Counted from the stretch's first letter, positions 1 to 7,882 are shown. The stretch: DNA of 34,775 bases from Muribaculaceae bacterium (GCA_029051525.1 JAIDKG010000082.1:1-34775), one strand, 5' to 3'. Made by a program: numbers and translations. Notes: generated by a model not told the origin, from the sequence alone.

Positions 1-8
1 CACTAAAA

Positions 9-47
9 ATTAGCGAGTTGACCCAAATTTTGAGTCAACTCGCTAAT
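9..47 (-). terminator. Hairpin, probable second terminator after the sigma factor gene
   Basis: A perfect 14-bp inverted repeat (9-22 with 34-47) encloses an 11-nt loop. On the minus strand it is followed by a short T run (complement of the A run at 5-9). It lies 80 nt beyond the sigma factor stop codon and behind another terminator, so it may be a back-up or may belong to a gene to the left of the window. Confidence 0.55.
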
Positions 48-107
48 GTATTACGTGGATGGGGTTCTGATTTATGGTTTAAATGAAAGAGCCGTGTATG
101 TGATTCG

Positions 108-144
108 AAAAAAATCATCCTTACCGTCAGAGGGTAAGGATGAT
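108..144 (-). terminator. Intrinsic terminator overlapping the sigma factor stop codon
   Basis: A perfect 12-bp stem (114-125 with 133-144) has a 7-nt loop that contains the stop codon of the sigma factor gene (127-129). On the minus strand six T residues follow directly (complement of A108-A113). The terminator therefore folds out of the last codons of the gene itself. Confidence 0.85.
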
Positions 145-717
145 ATCTTTTTCGGCGGCAATGCGCCGCAGATTGATTATCGCGTAGCGCATACGCCCGA
201 GGGCTGTATTGATGCTTACGCCGGTTTTTTCTGCTATTTCCTTGAACGACATATTCATGTAATAGCGCATTTTCAGTACCTCTCTCTGAAGCTCCGGGAG
301 CTCTTGAATCAGGTATTTCACATCGTCCATAATCTGGCGGGATATGATGCAGTCTTCGATTGTGGCCTCGCAGAGGTCCTTGCGGTTGAGGATATTCACA
401 TCCTCAATATCCGATGACTGCACATTCTCGGATTTCTCCTGCCGATAGTAGTCGATAATCAGATTATGTGCTATTCGTGAAATCCAGGCGGGGAATTTGC
501 CGTTTTCGGTGTATCTTCCCTGCTTGATGGTCAGGATAGCCTTGACGAATGTCTCCTGAAATATGTCGTTGGCGAGATCCTCGTTCTTGATGATACGGAG
601 GATGTAGTTGAATACTCGATCCTGATGGCGCTTGAGCAGAGTGTCGAAAGCCTCGTTATTGCCTGCGGCATAGGCTTTCACCAATTGTTCATCGGTCATG
701 GATTGTTTTTTTGCCAT
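127..717 (-). CDS. ECF-type RNA polymerase sigma-70 family factor
   Basis: This 196-residue protein has the two-domain layout of extracytoplasmic-function sigma factors, which bind core RNA polymerase and direct it to alternative promoters. Region 2 spans about residues 25-95 (HQDRVFNYILRII, then DIFQETFVKA). Region 4 spans about 135-190, with a helix-turn-helix in MSFKEIAEKTGVSINTALGR. No anti-sigma gene lies next to it; prmA upstream is separated by about 250 bp containing a strong promoter. It stands alone between that promoter (830-861) and a terminator that overlaps its stop codon. The family is certain; the regulon cannot be told from sequence. Confidence 0.95.
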   Translation of the reverse strand: MAKKQSMTDEQLVKAYAAGNNEAFDTLLKRHQDRVFNYILRIIKNEDLANDIFQETFVKAILTIKQGRYTENGKFPAWISRIAHNLIIDYYRQEKSENVQSSDIEDVNILNRKDLCEATIEDCIISRQIMDDVKYLIQELPELQREVLKMRYYMNMSFKEIAEKTGVSINTALGRMRYAIINLRRIAAEKDIILTL

Positions 718-829
718 TCTATTCAGATGTTAAAGTTTGAGTAGAAGTAGGTCGATAGGCAATGTGATTTAAATTTCTAAGGTTTTACAATATTGGGTGT
801 TATCAACCGTTATGGTTGGTAAGTGATTG

Positions 830-861
830 CAAAGATAAGAAATTTCCGGCTGATTTGCAAA
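830..861 (-). promoter_or_regulatory. Bacteroidetes promoter for the sigma factor gene
   Basis: On the minus strand TTTG (861-858) is followed after exactly 20 nt by TATCTTTG (837-830), a full match to the Bacteroidetes -33/-7 pattern TTTG-N19-21-TAnnTTTG. Transcription would start near 823, giving a leader of roughly 105 nt before the ATG at 717. Confidence 0.75.
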
Positions 862-894
862 TTTATTGTGTGCAATGCATTATAAATTATGTTA

Positions 895-944
895 ACGGCC
901 TTAAGGTGCCCTCACTTTCAGAAGTGAGGGCACCTTAAGGCCGT
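895..944. repeat. Long perfect hairpin (23-bp stem, 4-nt loop)
   Basis: Positions 895-917 pair perfectly with 922-944 around the loop TCAG. It sits 22 nt beyond the prmA stop codon, so it could end that transcript, but no T run follows on either strand. The stem is longer and more perfect than the other hairpins in the window and is not the dispersed repeat described elsewhere. Confidence 0.8.
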
Positions 945-965
945 GGATTCAAAAAGTTATTGGCC

Positions 966-1850
966 TTAGTCTTTGCGCAATCGGAGCGAAGCCCAGGGGC
1001 CGTGTGAGCCTGCCGGATCATCCTCGGTGAGCGACGGATCGGGCATTGTGACCTCTTCTGCCACTGTCAGACCATAGATCGATGCGGCTTTCGTAAGCAT
1101 CGGGATATCGGCCTGATAGAAACCGCTGAGTATCATCTCGCCTCCCGGCAGCAGTGCGGCGGCATAGCGTGAGAGGTCGGCCAGAATCACATTGCGGTTT
1201 ATATTGGCCATGAAGAAATCGGCCGGCTTTACCTCGGCCAGGCGGCTTGAATCGCCTTCGAGTAGAGTCAGGTCTACATTGTTGAGACTGAGATTTTCGC
1301 GAGTGTTGACACAGGCCGCAGGGTCGATTTCTATAGCAGTGGCCTGCGATGCACCGTGCATCATGGCGAGTATGGCGAGTATGCCGGTGCCGGTGCCCAT
1401 GTCGATTACACTTTTTCCCTTCAGGGGTGTGCGCAGTATGTGGCGCAGCATCATTGATGTAGTGGCGTGATGGCCGGTGCCGAATGCCATTTTCGGGTCG
1501 ATCAGTATGTCATATCGTGCGTGAGGCACATCCTTATGGAAAGTGCTGTGGATCACACACAGATCATCGATTACTATGGGCCGGAAGTAATTCTTTTCCC
1601 ATTCGCTGTTCCAATCCTCACCCTCTACGAGTGTCGAGCTCACTTGGGGTGAGAAGGGAATCGGGAAATCGGCCAATACGCGGTCGATAGCATCCGGTTC
1701 ATAATCTGAGGCGCGGATATATGCGGTAAGACCATCGGCATCAGGCTGGAATGATTCATAGCCCTCATCGGCGAGGAAGGCTGCGAGGAGATCGGTGATA
1801 TCTGAGGAGCAGGGGGTTGCGTCGATACGCAGGGAGATATAGTCGTTCAC
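966..1850 (-). CDS. prmA: Ribosomal protein L11 methyltransferase PrmA
   Basis: PrmA transfers methyl groups from S-adenosylmethionine to ribosomal protein L11. The 294-residue protein has the usual N-terminal substrate-recognition domain (about 1-100) and a class I methyltransferase domain. Visible motifs are DPKMAFGTGHHATT (about 118-131) and the SAM-binding VIDMGTGTGILAI (about 148-160), then an MANINRNV stretch that matches the family's catalytic-loop region. The start is a GTG codon at 1850. No ATG lies near, and the N-terminus (MNDYISLRIDATPC) aligns in length with Bacteroidales homologues as I recall them. It is transcribed alone; the envelope cluster ends 148 bp upstream. Confidence 0.95.
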   Translation of the reverse strand: MNDYISLRIDATPCSSDITDLLAAFLADEGYESFQPDADGLTAYIRASDYEPDAIDRVLADFPIPFSPQVSSTLVEGEDWNSEWEKNYFRPIVIDDLCVIHSTFHKDVPHARYDILIDPKMAFGTGHHATTSMMLRHILRTPLKGKSVIDMGTGTGILAILAMMHGASQATAIEIDPAACVNTRENLSLNNVDLTLLEGDSSRLAEVKPADFFMANINRNVILADLSRYAAALLPGGEMILSGFYQADIPMLTKAASIYGLTVAEEVTMPDPSLTEDDPAGSHGPWASLRLRKD

Positions 1851-1998
1851 TGGAATCGGGATGTGATATTTCCTTGATTAATCGGCTCTTAGTTGCAATG
1901 GCTATATTTAAGAACCGGAGTAAAGATTATAGCGATGTGGGAAGTGTTGAGGAGTGAGAGGTGAGGTATATGCACTTGTGAGTTCGCCTGTGGGGAGC

Positions 1999-2340
1999 CT
2001 ACTTCTTGCGGAATATCCCCATCACCTTGCGCACATTGCTGAATATCGAGAAGCCGAGCACGGCATAATCAAGATAATTCATTCCGCCGATCAATTTCCC
2101 CACAATTCCTGCGGCGCGGCCGAAGGGTTTTGATTTCCCCTGATAGTTTTTGCTGAACGGGGAGGAATTCTTGAGTCGCAGAATCCCCACATTCATCTTT
2201 TCACGGCAGAAATCCTTCTGTAGCGCCACGAGCGCACGTTGATATCGAATCTCACGGATGGTAAGACCCTTCACCTCGGCGGGAGTAATCGACTCGAGGT
2301 CGGCCGGCACTGACGATTTGGTATTCTTATTTTTGCTCAT
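1999..2340 (-). CDS. Small basic protein of unknown function in the envelope cluster
   Basis: A 113-residue lysine/arginine-rich protein that I cannot assign to a named family. The N-terminal third is polar (MSKNKNTKSSVPADLESITP), the middle is strongly basic, and the C-terminal half (about 70-105) holds a moderately hydrophobic stretch, IVGKLIGGMNYLDYAVLGFS, ending in KVMGIFRKK. It overlaps the end of the upstream holin-like gene by 14 bp, so the two are probably translated together. The location suggests association with the inner face of the membrane, which is inference only. It is the last gene of the cluster. Confidence 0.75.
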   Translation of the reverse strand: MSKNKNTKSSVPADLESITPAEVKGLTIREIRYQRALVALQKDFCREKMNVGILRLKNSSPFSKNYQGKSKPFGRAAGIVGKLIGGMNYLDYAVLGFSIFSNVRKVMGIFRKK

Positions 2341-2695
2341 TGTCGCGGGGTTTTATGTCGAGTATAAGTTTGCTGATAAGCCTGGAGATAGGGTTCTCGA
2401 GTAGCGGGCGGCGCAGGAGGATGATGAGCAGGATAAGCAGCACCAACAGGCCTCCCACACTAAGGTAAGCCCACACCGGCGATAGAAACATCTTGAAGAC
2501 ATTGACCAGCGAGAATGAGAAAAGAATCAGTATCACCATGCCGAGCAGCAGACACACGGCTCCCAGGATTAGAGTGGACAGGAGCACAGTGATTTTCTCG
2601 GCTGCGGTGAGTTTGGCATATTCGATCTCGAGCGAGATCCAACGCCGGGCGCTGTCGTAGACACCCTTTATCTGATCTGTATAATTTTCTTTCAT
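2327..2695 (-). CDS. Holin-like (phage holin superfamily) inner-membrane protein
   Basis: This protein of about 122 residues has a polar N-terminus and two hydrophobic helices (about 38-65 and 72-96), followed by a basic tail. The pattern matches the 'phage holin family' proteins common in Bacteroidales chromosomes, usually found beside YtxH proteins. The name reflects fold similarity; there is no phage here. I prefer the ATG at 2695 over the in-frame GTG at 2701. A hairpin (2714-2759) lies just upstream of the start, which could affect translation. The gene runs into the small basic protein with a 14-bp overlap. Confidence 0.8.
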   Translation of the reverse strand: MKENYTDQIKGVYDSARRWISLEIEYAKLTAAEKITVLLSTLILGAVCLLLGMVILILFSFSLVNVFKMFLSPVWAYLSVGGLLVLLILLIILLRRPLLENPISRLISKLILDIKPRDNEQK

Positions 2696-2713
2696 AGGCA
2701 CATTATGGGAATA

Positions 2714-2759
2714 GGGGCATGTAGCCTTTCCCCGTATAAGGGGAACGGCTGCATGCCCC
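2714..2759 (-). other. Two-tier hairpin just upstream of the holin-like gene
   Basis: A 13-bp stem with one G.T pair (2714-2726 with 2747-2759) carries an inner four-pair CCCC/GGGG stem. On the minus strand no T run follows, so it is not a classic terminator. It separates the YtxH genes from the holin-like gene and lies about 19 nt before the chosen ATG, so it may end part of the transcript, stabilise an mRNA end or restrain translation. Confidence 0.6.
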
Positions 2760-2782
2760 GAATATTTTACGGAGTTTCCGTG

Positions 2783-2797
2783 TTAAGAGCGCTCTAA
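2783..2797. repeat. Possible remnant of two fused repeat heads
   Basis: The near-palindrome TTAAGAGCGCTCTAA matches the outer 9-10 bases of the dispersed repeat head in both orientations. It is short, so chance is possible. Confidence 0.3.
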
Positions 2798-2854
2798 GTT
2801 CTTTTTCATCGGTCAGAGCGGCGGAATCGAGCGCTCATGGTGGCGAGAGGATTA

Positions 2855-3049
2855 TCAAGCTTCTGCGCCTGCAAGTTCGGCCACGAGTGCGTCGACTTCG
2901 TCATCGCTGATCTTGATACCCTTCTTGCGGAGCACCTTGCAGATACGGTTGCGGAGATCCTCTCCTTTCTCGGGAGCGAGGAGCAGAGCGGCTCCGGCAC
3001 CTACGATGGCACCGCCGAGGAATGCATATAAAAGAGTCAATGCTTTCAT
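2855..3049 (-). CDS. YtxH domain protein (first of two)
   Basis: A 64-residue protein with one glycine/alanine-rich transmembrane helix (about 5-27, including GGAIVGAGAALLLAPEKG) followed by a charged amphipathic tail. The LLLAPEKG junction is the hallmark of YtxH-domain proteins, which are small membrane proteins often linked to envelope stress. Its neighbour at 3163-3366 is a clear paralogue sharing GGAI.GA....LLAPEKG and a similar tail, so the pair arose by tandem duplication. The ATG at 3049 is preceded by an A-rich stretch typical of Bacteroidetes leaders. Precise function is unknown. Confidence 0.85.
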   Translation of the reverse strand: MKALTLLYAFLGGAIVGAGAALLLAPEKGEDLRNRICKVLRKKGIKISDDEVDALVAELAGAEA

Positions 3050-3162
3050 TGTGATTTTTTCTTCTGAGATTTGGTGGATAAATTTTCAGATTGCGGGAGA
3101 AGAGGTGTCAGCGGCAATCTCCGCCTTTGGAGAAGAGAGCGGCCGGGTGGGGCCGGGCAGTA

Positions 3163-3366
3163 TCAGATGTGCTGCTCGATCTGGTCTTCGATTTCATCGA
3201 CGAGCTCTTCCATCTGGCTCTTCTTCAGGGTGATACCCTTCTCTTTGAGGAGCTTGATGATGTTCTTGCGGGTGTCGGTACCTTTTTCGGGAGCGAGAAG
3301 CAGACCTACAGCTGCGCCGGCGATTGCACCGCCGATTACGGCGCAGATTACGTGAAGAGGTTTCAT
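3163..3366 (-). CDS. YtxH domain protein (second of two)
   Basis: A 67-residue paralogue of the gene at 2855-3049, with one N-terminal transmembrane helix (about 5-27) ending in GLLLAPEKGTDTRKN. An acidic, coiled-coil-like tail follows (KKSQMEELVDEIEDQIEQHI). The helix/APEKG signature places it in the YtxH family. It lies between the DUF3332 lipoprotein gene and its paralogue in one minus-strand cluster, with gaps of about 110 bp. Family assignment is firm; the molecular role of the family is not well defined. Confidence 0.85.
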   Translation of the reverse strand: MKPLHVICAVIGGAIAGAAVGLLLAPEKGTDTRKNIIKLLKEKGITLKKSQMEELVDEIEDQIEQHI

Positions 3367-3477
3367 ATGGCTAATACGTTTTTATTTGATTAAATATTCC
3401 GTTTTCTATTCAGGCCGCGGATTGAGCATACTCTGTACTCGCCGCGGCTTTGTAAGGATAACACTCGAGAGAGCGAA

Positions 3478-4044
3478 TTAGTTCATGGCCTGGAGAGTTT
3501 TTTCACACTCTGTCCGGCAGCCCATCACCTCGGAGCCGTATGCCATCACGCCGCTCTGAGTGAGTTCGACGGTGCGGAAATCGCCGCCGGGGGTGATGGC
3601 GCGCACGTGGGTGTCGTCGACAAATGTGAGGAACGGATGCAGCTCTCCATCCACATTGAGAGCCCATGTCTGGCTCTGCTCTATGAAGTCGAGACGGAAG
3701 CTCTGGCCGGTGGCCTGGTCGGTCACGGTATATCCTTTGCCATCGCAGGCTATCATATATGTGGATTCGGGTGTAGTAACTATCTGGGTAGATGCCTCGA
3801 GGGGGTTACGACCGCTCCAGAATTCTATTGAATTGAGCACCAGCAGGTCGGCCAGCGAAGTGACTTCATACACAGGGAGCACCCAGAACGCGAAGAATAC
3901 CACCTCGTTGAGGAATTTCGATCCCACCTGATTATTCCATTTCAGCACTGAGTTGGTGAGACGGAATGAGCCGATGCAACTCGACATCGTGATTGAGCAG
4001 AGGAGGGTGGCGGCGATGGCCACTGAGAAATATCGTTTCTTCAT
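3478..4044 (-). CDS. DUF3332-family lipoprotein
   Basis: This 188-residue protein starts with a basic N-terminus and a hydrophobic signal (MKKRYFSVAIAATLLCSITM) followed by a lipobox ending SSC at about residue 23, so it is predicted to be lipid-anchored. The segment after it (LTNSVLKWNNQVGSKFLNEVVFFAFWVLPVYEVTSLADLLVLNSIEFWSGRNP region) matches the DUF3332 family as I know it, with a second hydrophobic stretch at about 48-70. The C-terminal half is a beta-rich domain. It is the first gene of the minus-strand envelope cluster. No enzymatic motif is visible. Confidence 0.8.
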   Translation of the reverse strand: MKKRYFSVAIAATLLCSITMSSCIGSFRLTNSVLKWNNQVGSKFLNEVVFFAFWVLPVYEVTSLADLLVLNSIEFWSGRNPLEASTQIVTTPESTYMIACDGKGYTVTDQATGQSFRLDFIEQSQTWALNVDGELHPFLTFVDDTHVRAITPGGDFRTVELTQSGVMAYGSEVMGCRTECEKTLQAMN

Positions 4045-4095
4045 TTTAGGGATAAGTAAAAAGGGTAATATCTCAAGAATACTCTGAGATGGGTC

Positions 4096-4245
4096 TTAAG
4101 AGCGCGTTCCTTAAAATTTCGGGGCCGTAGGGGTCGCAGCCTTGGAGTGGATTTTGTCACTTGCTGCAAGGAGCATACCGAGGTATGCGACTGAAAGCAA
4201 GGGGCAAAATACGCCCAAGGATGCGAGACCATAGGTAACTTCTTC
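4096..4245 (+). repeat. Full-length dispersed structured repeat, subtype 1 (R1)
   Basis: It begins with the conserved head (AGAGCGCGTTCCTTAAAA, then TTTCGGGG) and ends near AGGTAACTT. Between them lies a multi-stem structure. A 5-bp stem (4134-4138/4222-4226) is followed by a G.A mismatch and a 6-bp stem (4140-4145/4215-4220). Next come the internal loop AGTGG/ACGC and an A/T stem of about 15 bp with one mismatch (4151-4165/4196-4210), and finally a 7-bp hairpin (4173-4179/4182-4188). The copy at 4382-4527 keeps the same architecture with different stem bases. It lies upstream of the DUF3332 gene, in a gene-free stretch. Confidence 0.85.
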
Positions 4246-4381
4246 TTACAGCCGGGCCAATGTGTATGTTAAAAAGCCGTTTATGATTTATAGCTTTGAT
4301 TTGGATTTATTTACACATTATACAGCTGCTTGATAAAGAAATATAATAATCCCTTTATTGGAGTCGGGGTGCCTTCGAGTG
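4246..4381. other. Gene-free spacer between the two full-length repeats
   Basis: This A/T-rich stretch lies between two inverted full-length repeats in a gene-free region of about 545 bp (4045-4590). I see no ORF, RNA gene or terminator. One TAGCTTTG at 4291-4298 resembles a -7 box but has no matching -33 element and no gene to serve. Confidence 0.5.
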
Positions 4382-4527
4382 TAAAAGTTACCTTCCCCCG
4401 GCGCTTTTTGGCGTATTTTGCGAGATCTCATCAGTCACGATGCCCGCATCGTTCCTTCTTCGACTCGCAAAATCCACTCAAAAATCGCCGCCCCTACGAC
4501 CCCGAAATTTTAAGGAACGCGCTCTAA
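4382..4527 (-). repeat. Full-length dispersed structured repeat, subtype 2 (R2)
   Basis: Read on the minus strand it has the same head, layout and AGGTAACTT tail as the copy at 4096-4245, in inverted orientation. Its stems are the 5-bp CGGCG/CGCCG and the 6-bp TTTTTG/CAAAAA separated by an A.G mismatch (4479-4490 with 4399-4410). Then come the loop AGTGG/ACGC (4474-4478 / 4411-4414), a perfect 10-bp stem (4464-4473/4415-4424) and a 7-bp hairpin (4437-4443/4446-4452). Many stem positions differ from R1 yet remain paired. Confidence 0.85.
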
Positions 4528-4590
4528 TTGTAAAGTTAGTGAATTTTTACGAATTTTCCTCAATCCTGCGGCATAAATCTTTGCATTAGG

Positions 4591-5865
4591 CTATTTCTTT
4601 TTGCGGGAAGATGGATTCGGATAATCGCGTGGTGCCTGAAAAGTAGAGGAATACCCGTCGTTGTGCCCCTTGCGGGCCGACACGAGTCGGGAGGCCAGAC
4701 CTATTGCAGGCTGCCCTATGTGGCTATTAATACTGTCGATGGCATTCATAAAGCGGCGTATCGACTCGTCGCGCAGGTCGGGGTCGTCAAAGAGTGATGG
4801 GGTGACCGGCACATCGGGAGTGATGTCGGTGAGCCATACACCGGCTCGCTTGAAGGGGATGGAGGGTATATATATGGAGTCGAGTACTCGCAGGGCGGCT
4901 CCGGTGATGTCGGTAGTCACCGATGTGGGGGTATCGAGTCTGCATATTGCCTCGGGGCGGCAGGGGGGCAGCGTAGAGGAGCGGAATGGATTGGTGCGCA
5001 GGAATACTCCCACTCCACCACATCGGCCATGCATCGCCCGCAGTTTGCTGGCGCAGTCGGAGGCATAGATCACGATTCGGGCACGGATATAGTCATAGTC
5101 GTCGACATCTTCGGGGAATGTGCGGCTCTCGCTGATGGAATCCTGCAGTGGTCGCCCCACATGGTCGAGCGTGATGCAGGACACTCCCTGAAGTTCGAGC
5201 CATGAGCGCTCGCCGGTCACTCCGAGGGTCTGGCGCACCCATGCGCGATTGCGTGCCACGAATTGCGCCAACGTATAGACCCCCGCCTGATACAACCGCT
5301 TGGCCATCCGCCTGCCTATACCCCAGAGCTCGGCCACGGGGAGCTGCTCAAGGATGGGCATTGCTTCGGCTGCTGTGCGGAATATCCCTACGGGATGTCC
5401 CTGCTTTTTGGAAACTTCGGTGATGATCTTTGCCAGGGTCTTGGTGGGTGCGAACCCGACTGTGATCGGTATGCGGAGCTCTTCCCAGCAGGCCTGCCGG
5501 ATACCATAACCGATTTCGGGGAGCACATCGATGGGGATCCCGGCCATATTAAGAAAAGCCTCATCGACCGAATAATCGATAGCCTCCGGCACAAAGCGGC
5601 GGAAGATTTCATGCACCTTCAGACTGATCTCGCGGTATAGCAGATGATTGCCCGAAAGGGGGAGCAGTCGTCCGCTCTCCACGAGCTGACGCAATTCGAA
5701 AGCCGGTTGTCCCATCTTGACGCCGAGGCGTTTCGACTCATTGCTTCGGGCCACGACGCAGCCATCGTTGTTGCTGAGCACCACGACCGCTTTGCCATCG
5801 AGCGAGGGATTCACACTGCGTTCGCACGACACGAAGAAATTATTGCAATCAGCTAATCCGAACAT
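4591..5865 (-). CDS. umuC: Y-family translesion DNA polymerase (UmuC-like)
   Basis: This 424-residue polymerase V-type catalytic subunit copies past DNA lesions. Catalytic residues are visible: D6 in GLADCNNFF, and D101-E102 in DYSVDEAFLN. The little-finger region follows, with a C-terminal UmuC-type tail (NAIDSINSHIGQPAIGLASR). A PSLFD stretch near the C-terminus resembles a beta-clamp-binding motif. Length matches UmuC (about 420). Unlike the classical umuDC pair, no umuD precedes it. It follows recQ by 25 bp on the same strand, so it is probably co-transcribed with that helicase. Confidence 0.93.
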   Translation of the reverse strand: MFGLADCNNFFVSCERSVNPSLDGKAVVVLSNNDGCVVARSNESKRLGVKMGQPAFELRQLVESGRLLPLSGNHLLYREISLKVHEIFRRFVPEAIDYSVDEAFLNMAGIPIDVLPEIGYGIRQACWEELRIPITVGFAPTKTLAKIITEVSKKQGHPVGIFRTAAEAMPILEQLPVAELWGIGRRMAKRLYQAGVYTLAQFVARNRAWVRQTLGVTGERSWLELQGVSCITLDHVGRPLQDSISESRTFPEDVDDYDYIRARIVIYASDCASKLRAMHGRCGGVGVFLRTNPFRSSTLPPCRPEAICRLDTPTSVTTDITGAALRVLDSIYIPSIPFKRAGVWLTDITPDVPVTPSLFDDPDLRDESIRRFMNAIDSINSHIGQPAIGLASRLVSARKGHNDGYSSTFQAPRDYPNPSSRKKK

Positions 5866-5890
5866 AGAGGGGGATCCTTATTATTATTAG

Positions 5891-7807
5891 TCAGTCAGTA
5901 GCGATAAGCTGTAGATATGGTCCATCCATCGAAGCCACCCCTTCCTGCAACATAGTGGCTACCAGTCGGCTCACTTGCGGAGTGACCGAACTCCCCATGG
6001 CGGCCAGCAGAACATCATAGCGCACACCCCGCGGGCGAGCACGCAGATAGTCGAGCACGCGCGAGGCCAGATCCACATCGGTGGGCCTATTGGCGCGGGC
6101 CTTGAGGGCGCGGCATATGTCGCATTGGCCACAGGGGGAGGGGGAGGGTTCGCCGAAGTATCGGAGCATCCGTTCCACCCGGCAACTGTCATCATCGGAG
6201 GCATAGCTGATCATCGACTCCACGCGCTGCTGCTGCACCTTGAAGCGCTCCTCATATACATTGCGGCCGATCTGCACATAGCGGGGCTCTTCGCGCGATG
6301 TGGGAAGATAGATGAAGGGGGTGCGTGAGCGCGGCACGTAGGATACGATCTTCATGCGCCCCAGCTCAAGCATAGCAGCATACACCCGCTCCCCGTCAAG
6401 CTGCAATTCGCGGGCCACTCTGGCTTCATTGATAAACTGATAGTCGGTGAAAAGTCCGGGATATATGCGTAGCAATGAGGCGAGCACCCGGTCGGCATCA
6501 TCGGATATGCCCTGAATATTGTAGAGCTCCTCGCGGGTGATAAGGATCAGCACCCGCGAGGCATTCTCGCGCTCATCTACATATTGCATATATCCGGCCT
6601 GACCGAGTATCCGCAGCGCCGGCATCACCAGCTCCGGCTGCATGTCGAAGGTATGGGTGAATTTATCAATGTCGAATTCATTGATCTTCCCATATCCCTC
6701 GCTCACAGCGATGTTGAGAAAATTACACACCCGCTCGTAGACTTTCAGTATATCCTTCTTGTCGGGGAACTCCATGGTGAGTCGGCGGCGCATTGTGGCC
6801 TTATCGCGCGGAGTATAGAGTAGCACGGCAAAAGAGGGGAGCCCGTCGCGTCCGGCACGTCCGGCCTCTTGATAATACTCTTCGAGCGAAGGGGGCATGT
6901 CGTAGTGGATCACGAGTCGCACATCCGGTTTGTCGATACCCATACCGAATGCATTGGTGGCAACCATTACCCTTATGGCCCCGGATTTCCAGGCGTTCTG
7001 GCGCTCCTCTTTGATATCGAAAGTGAGACCGGCATGATAGTAGGTGGCCGGAATGCCAAGGCTGTCCAGATGGTCGGCGAGTTCGCGGGTGCGCTTGCGG
7101 TTGCGCACATATACAATGGCTGAGCCCTCGGTGAGCTGAAGTATTCGGGCCACTTCATCAAGTTTCACCGGTGCGCGGCGCACGAGATAGCTGATGTTAT
7201 GGCGCGAAAAACTCATCTGGAATGTATTGTTGCCCGGTCGGAAGTCGAGCTGACGGCGTATGTCGGCCGCTACGGCAGGAGTGGCCGTGGCGGTAAGGGC
7301 GAGCACCGGGGCGGTGGGGAGAATGCGCCGCAGGTCGCGGATATTCATAAAGGAGGGGCGGAAGTCATATCCCCATTGGGATATGCAATGGGCTTCATCG
7401 ACCACAATCAGCCCCGGCTTCAACTGCCGCAATTCGGCCTGGAATCGCTCGCTCTTCAGGCGCTCGGGAGCAATGTAGAGAAATCGCGCGCGGTCGTTGA
7501 CGAGGCGCTCCCATGCCACACGCGATTCAGCTGCCGACATGCCGCTATGGAAGTAGACCGCCTTGATGCGGTGGCGCTTCAGATTATCCACCTGATCCTT
7601 CATAAGCGACACAAGCGGGGAGATCACCAGTGTAAGAGTGTCGAGCGCCAATCCGGCTACTTGGAACACGATAGATTTGCCGCCACCCGTGGGCATAAGT
7701 CCGAGAGTGTCGCAGCCCGATAGCACGGAGCGGATTATATCCTCCTGCAGAGGCCGGAAGGAGTCGTAGCCCCAATGGCGGCGTAATATGGCGTGAATGT
7801 CGTTCAT
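5891..7807 (-). CDS. recQ: ATP-dependent DNA helicase RecQ
   Basis: RecQ unwinds DNA 3' to 5' during recombination and fork repair. The 638-residue protein has Walker A (MPTGGGKS, about 38-45), the DEAH box (137-140), the [10 protein letters not shown] motif VI, and a C-terminal zinc-binding region with [11 protein letters not shown] and CGQCDIC. After the winged-helix region the tail (about 570-638) looks like a short extra helical domain; I do not recognise a standard HRDC sequence there. It sits between recJ and umuC on the minus strand. Its start is 36 bp from a five-copy 8-bp tandem repeat (7843-7882). Confidence 0.95.
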   Translation of the reverse strand: MNDIHAILRRHWGYDSFRPLQEDIIRSVLSGCDTLGLMPTGGGKSIVFQVAGLALDTLTLVISPLVSLMKDQVDNLKRHRIKAVYFHSGMSAAESRVAWERLVNDRARFLYIAPERLKSERFQAELRQLKPGLIVVDEAHCISQWGYDFRPSFMNIRDLRRILPTAPVLALTATATPAVAADIRRQLDFRPGNNTFQMSFSRHNISYLVRRAPVKLDEVARILQLTEGSAIVYVRNRKRTRELADHLDSLGIPATYYHAGLTFDIKEERQNAWKSGAIRVMVATNAFGMGIDKPDVRLVIHYDMPPSLEEYYQEAGRAGRDGLPSFAVLLYTPRDKATMRRRLTMEFPDKKDILKVYERVCNFLNIAVSEGYGKINEFDIDKFTHTFDMQPELVMPALRILGQAGYMQYVDERENASRVLILITREELYNIQGISDDADRVLASLLRIYPGLFTDYQFINEARVARELQLDGERVYAAMLELGRMKIVSYVPRSRTPFIYLPTSREEPRYVQIGRNVYEERFKVQQQRVESMISYASDDDSCRVERMLRYFGEPSPSPCGQCDICRALKARANRPTDVDLASRVLDYLRARPRGVRYDVLLAAMGSSVTPQVSRLVATMLQEGVASMDGPYLQLIATD

Positions 7808-7842
7808 GGCGCTGTGGTTGTGGTGAGGCGCTATAGTATTAT

Positions 7843-7882
7843 GGTGGAGAGGTGGAGAGGTGGAGAGGTGGAGAGGTGGAGA
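7843..7882. repeat. Tandem repeat, 8-bp unit GGTGGAGA x 5
   Basis: Five perfect consecutive copies of an 8-bp unit lie in the 127-bp gap between recJ and recQ, about 36 bp upstream of the recQ ATG. The unit is not a multiple of three but is non-coding here. Slippage would change the spacing of the recQ leader. Confidence 0.9.

Noticed and set aside
46..417. Plus-strand ORF of 123 codons
   Set aside because: It lies antisense to the sigma factor gene and crosses its terminator; the sequence shows no protein-like features.
2327..2695. Prophage remnant suggested by the holin-like gene
   Set aside because: No other phage gene is nearby; such holin-like proteins are ordinary chromosomal genes in Bacteroidales.
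4291..4298. TAGCTTTG as a plus-strand promoter
   Set aside because: No TTTG at 19-21 nt upstream and no plus-strand gene downstream.
4425..4431. CTGATGA on the minus strand of R2 suggested a hammerhead ribozyme core
   Set aside because: No second core segment (GAAA with flanking stem) pairs correctly, and the structurally equal R1 copy lacks the motif.
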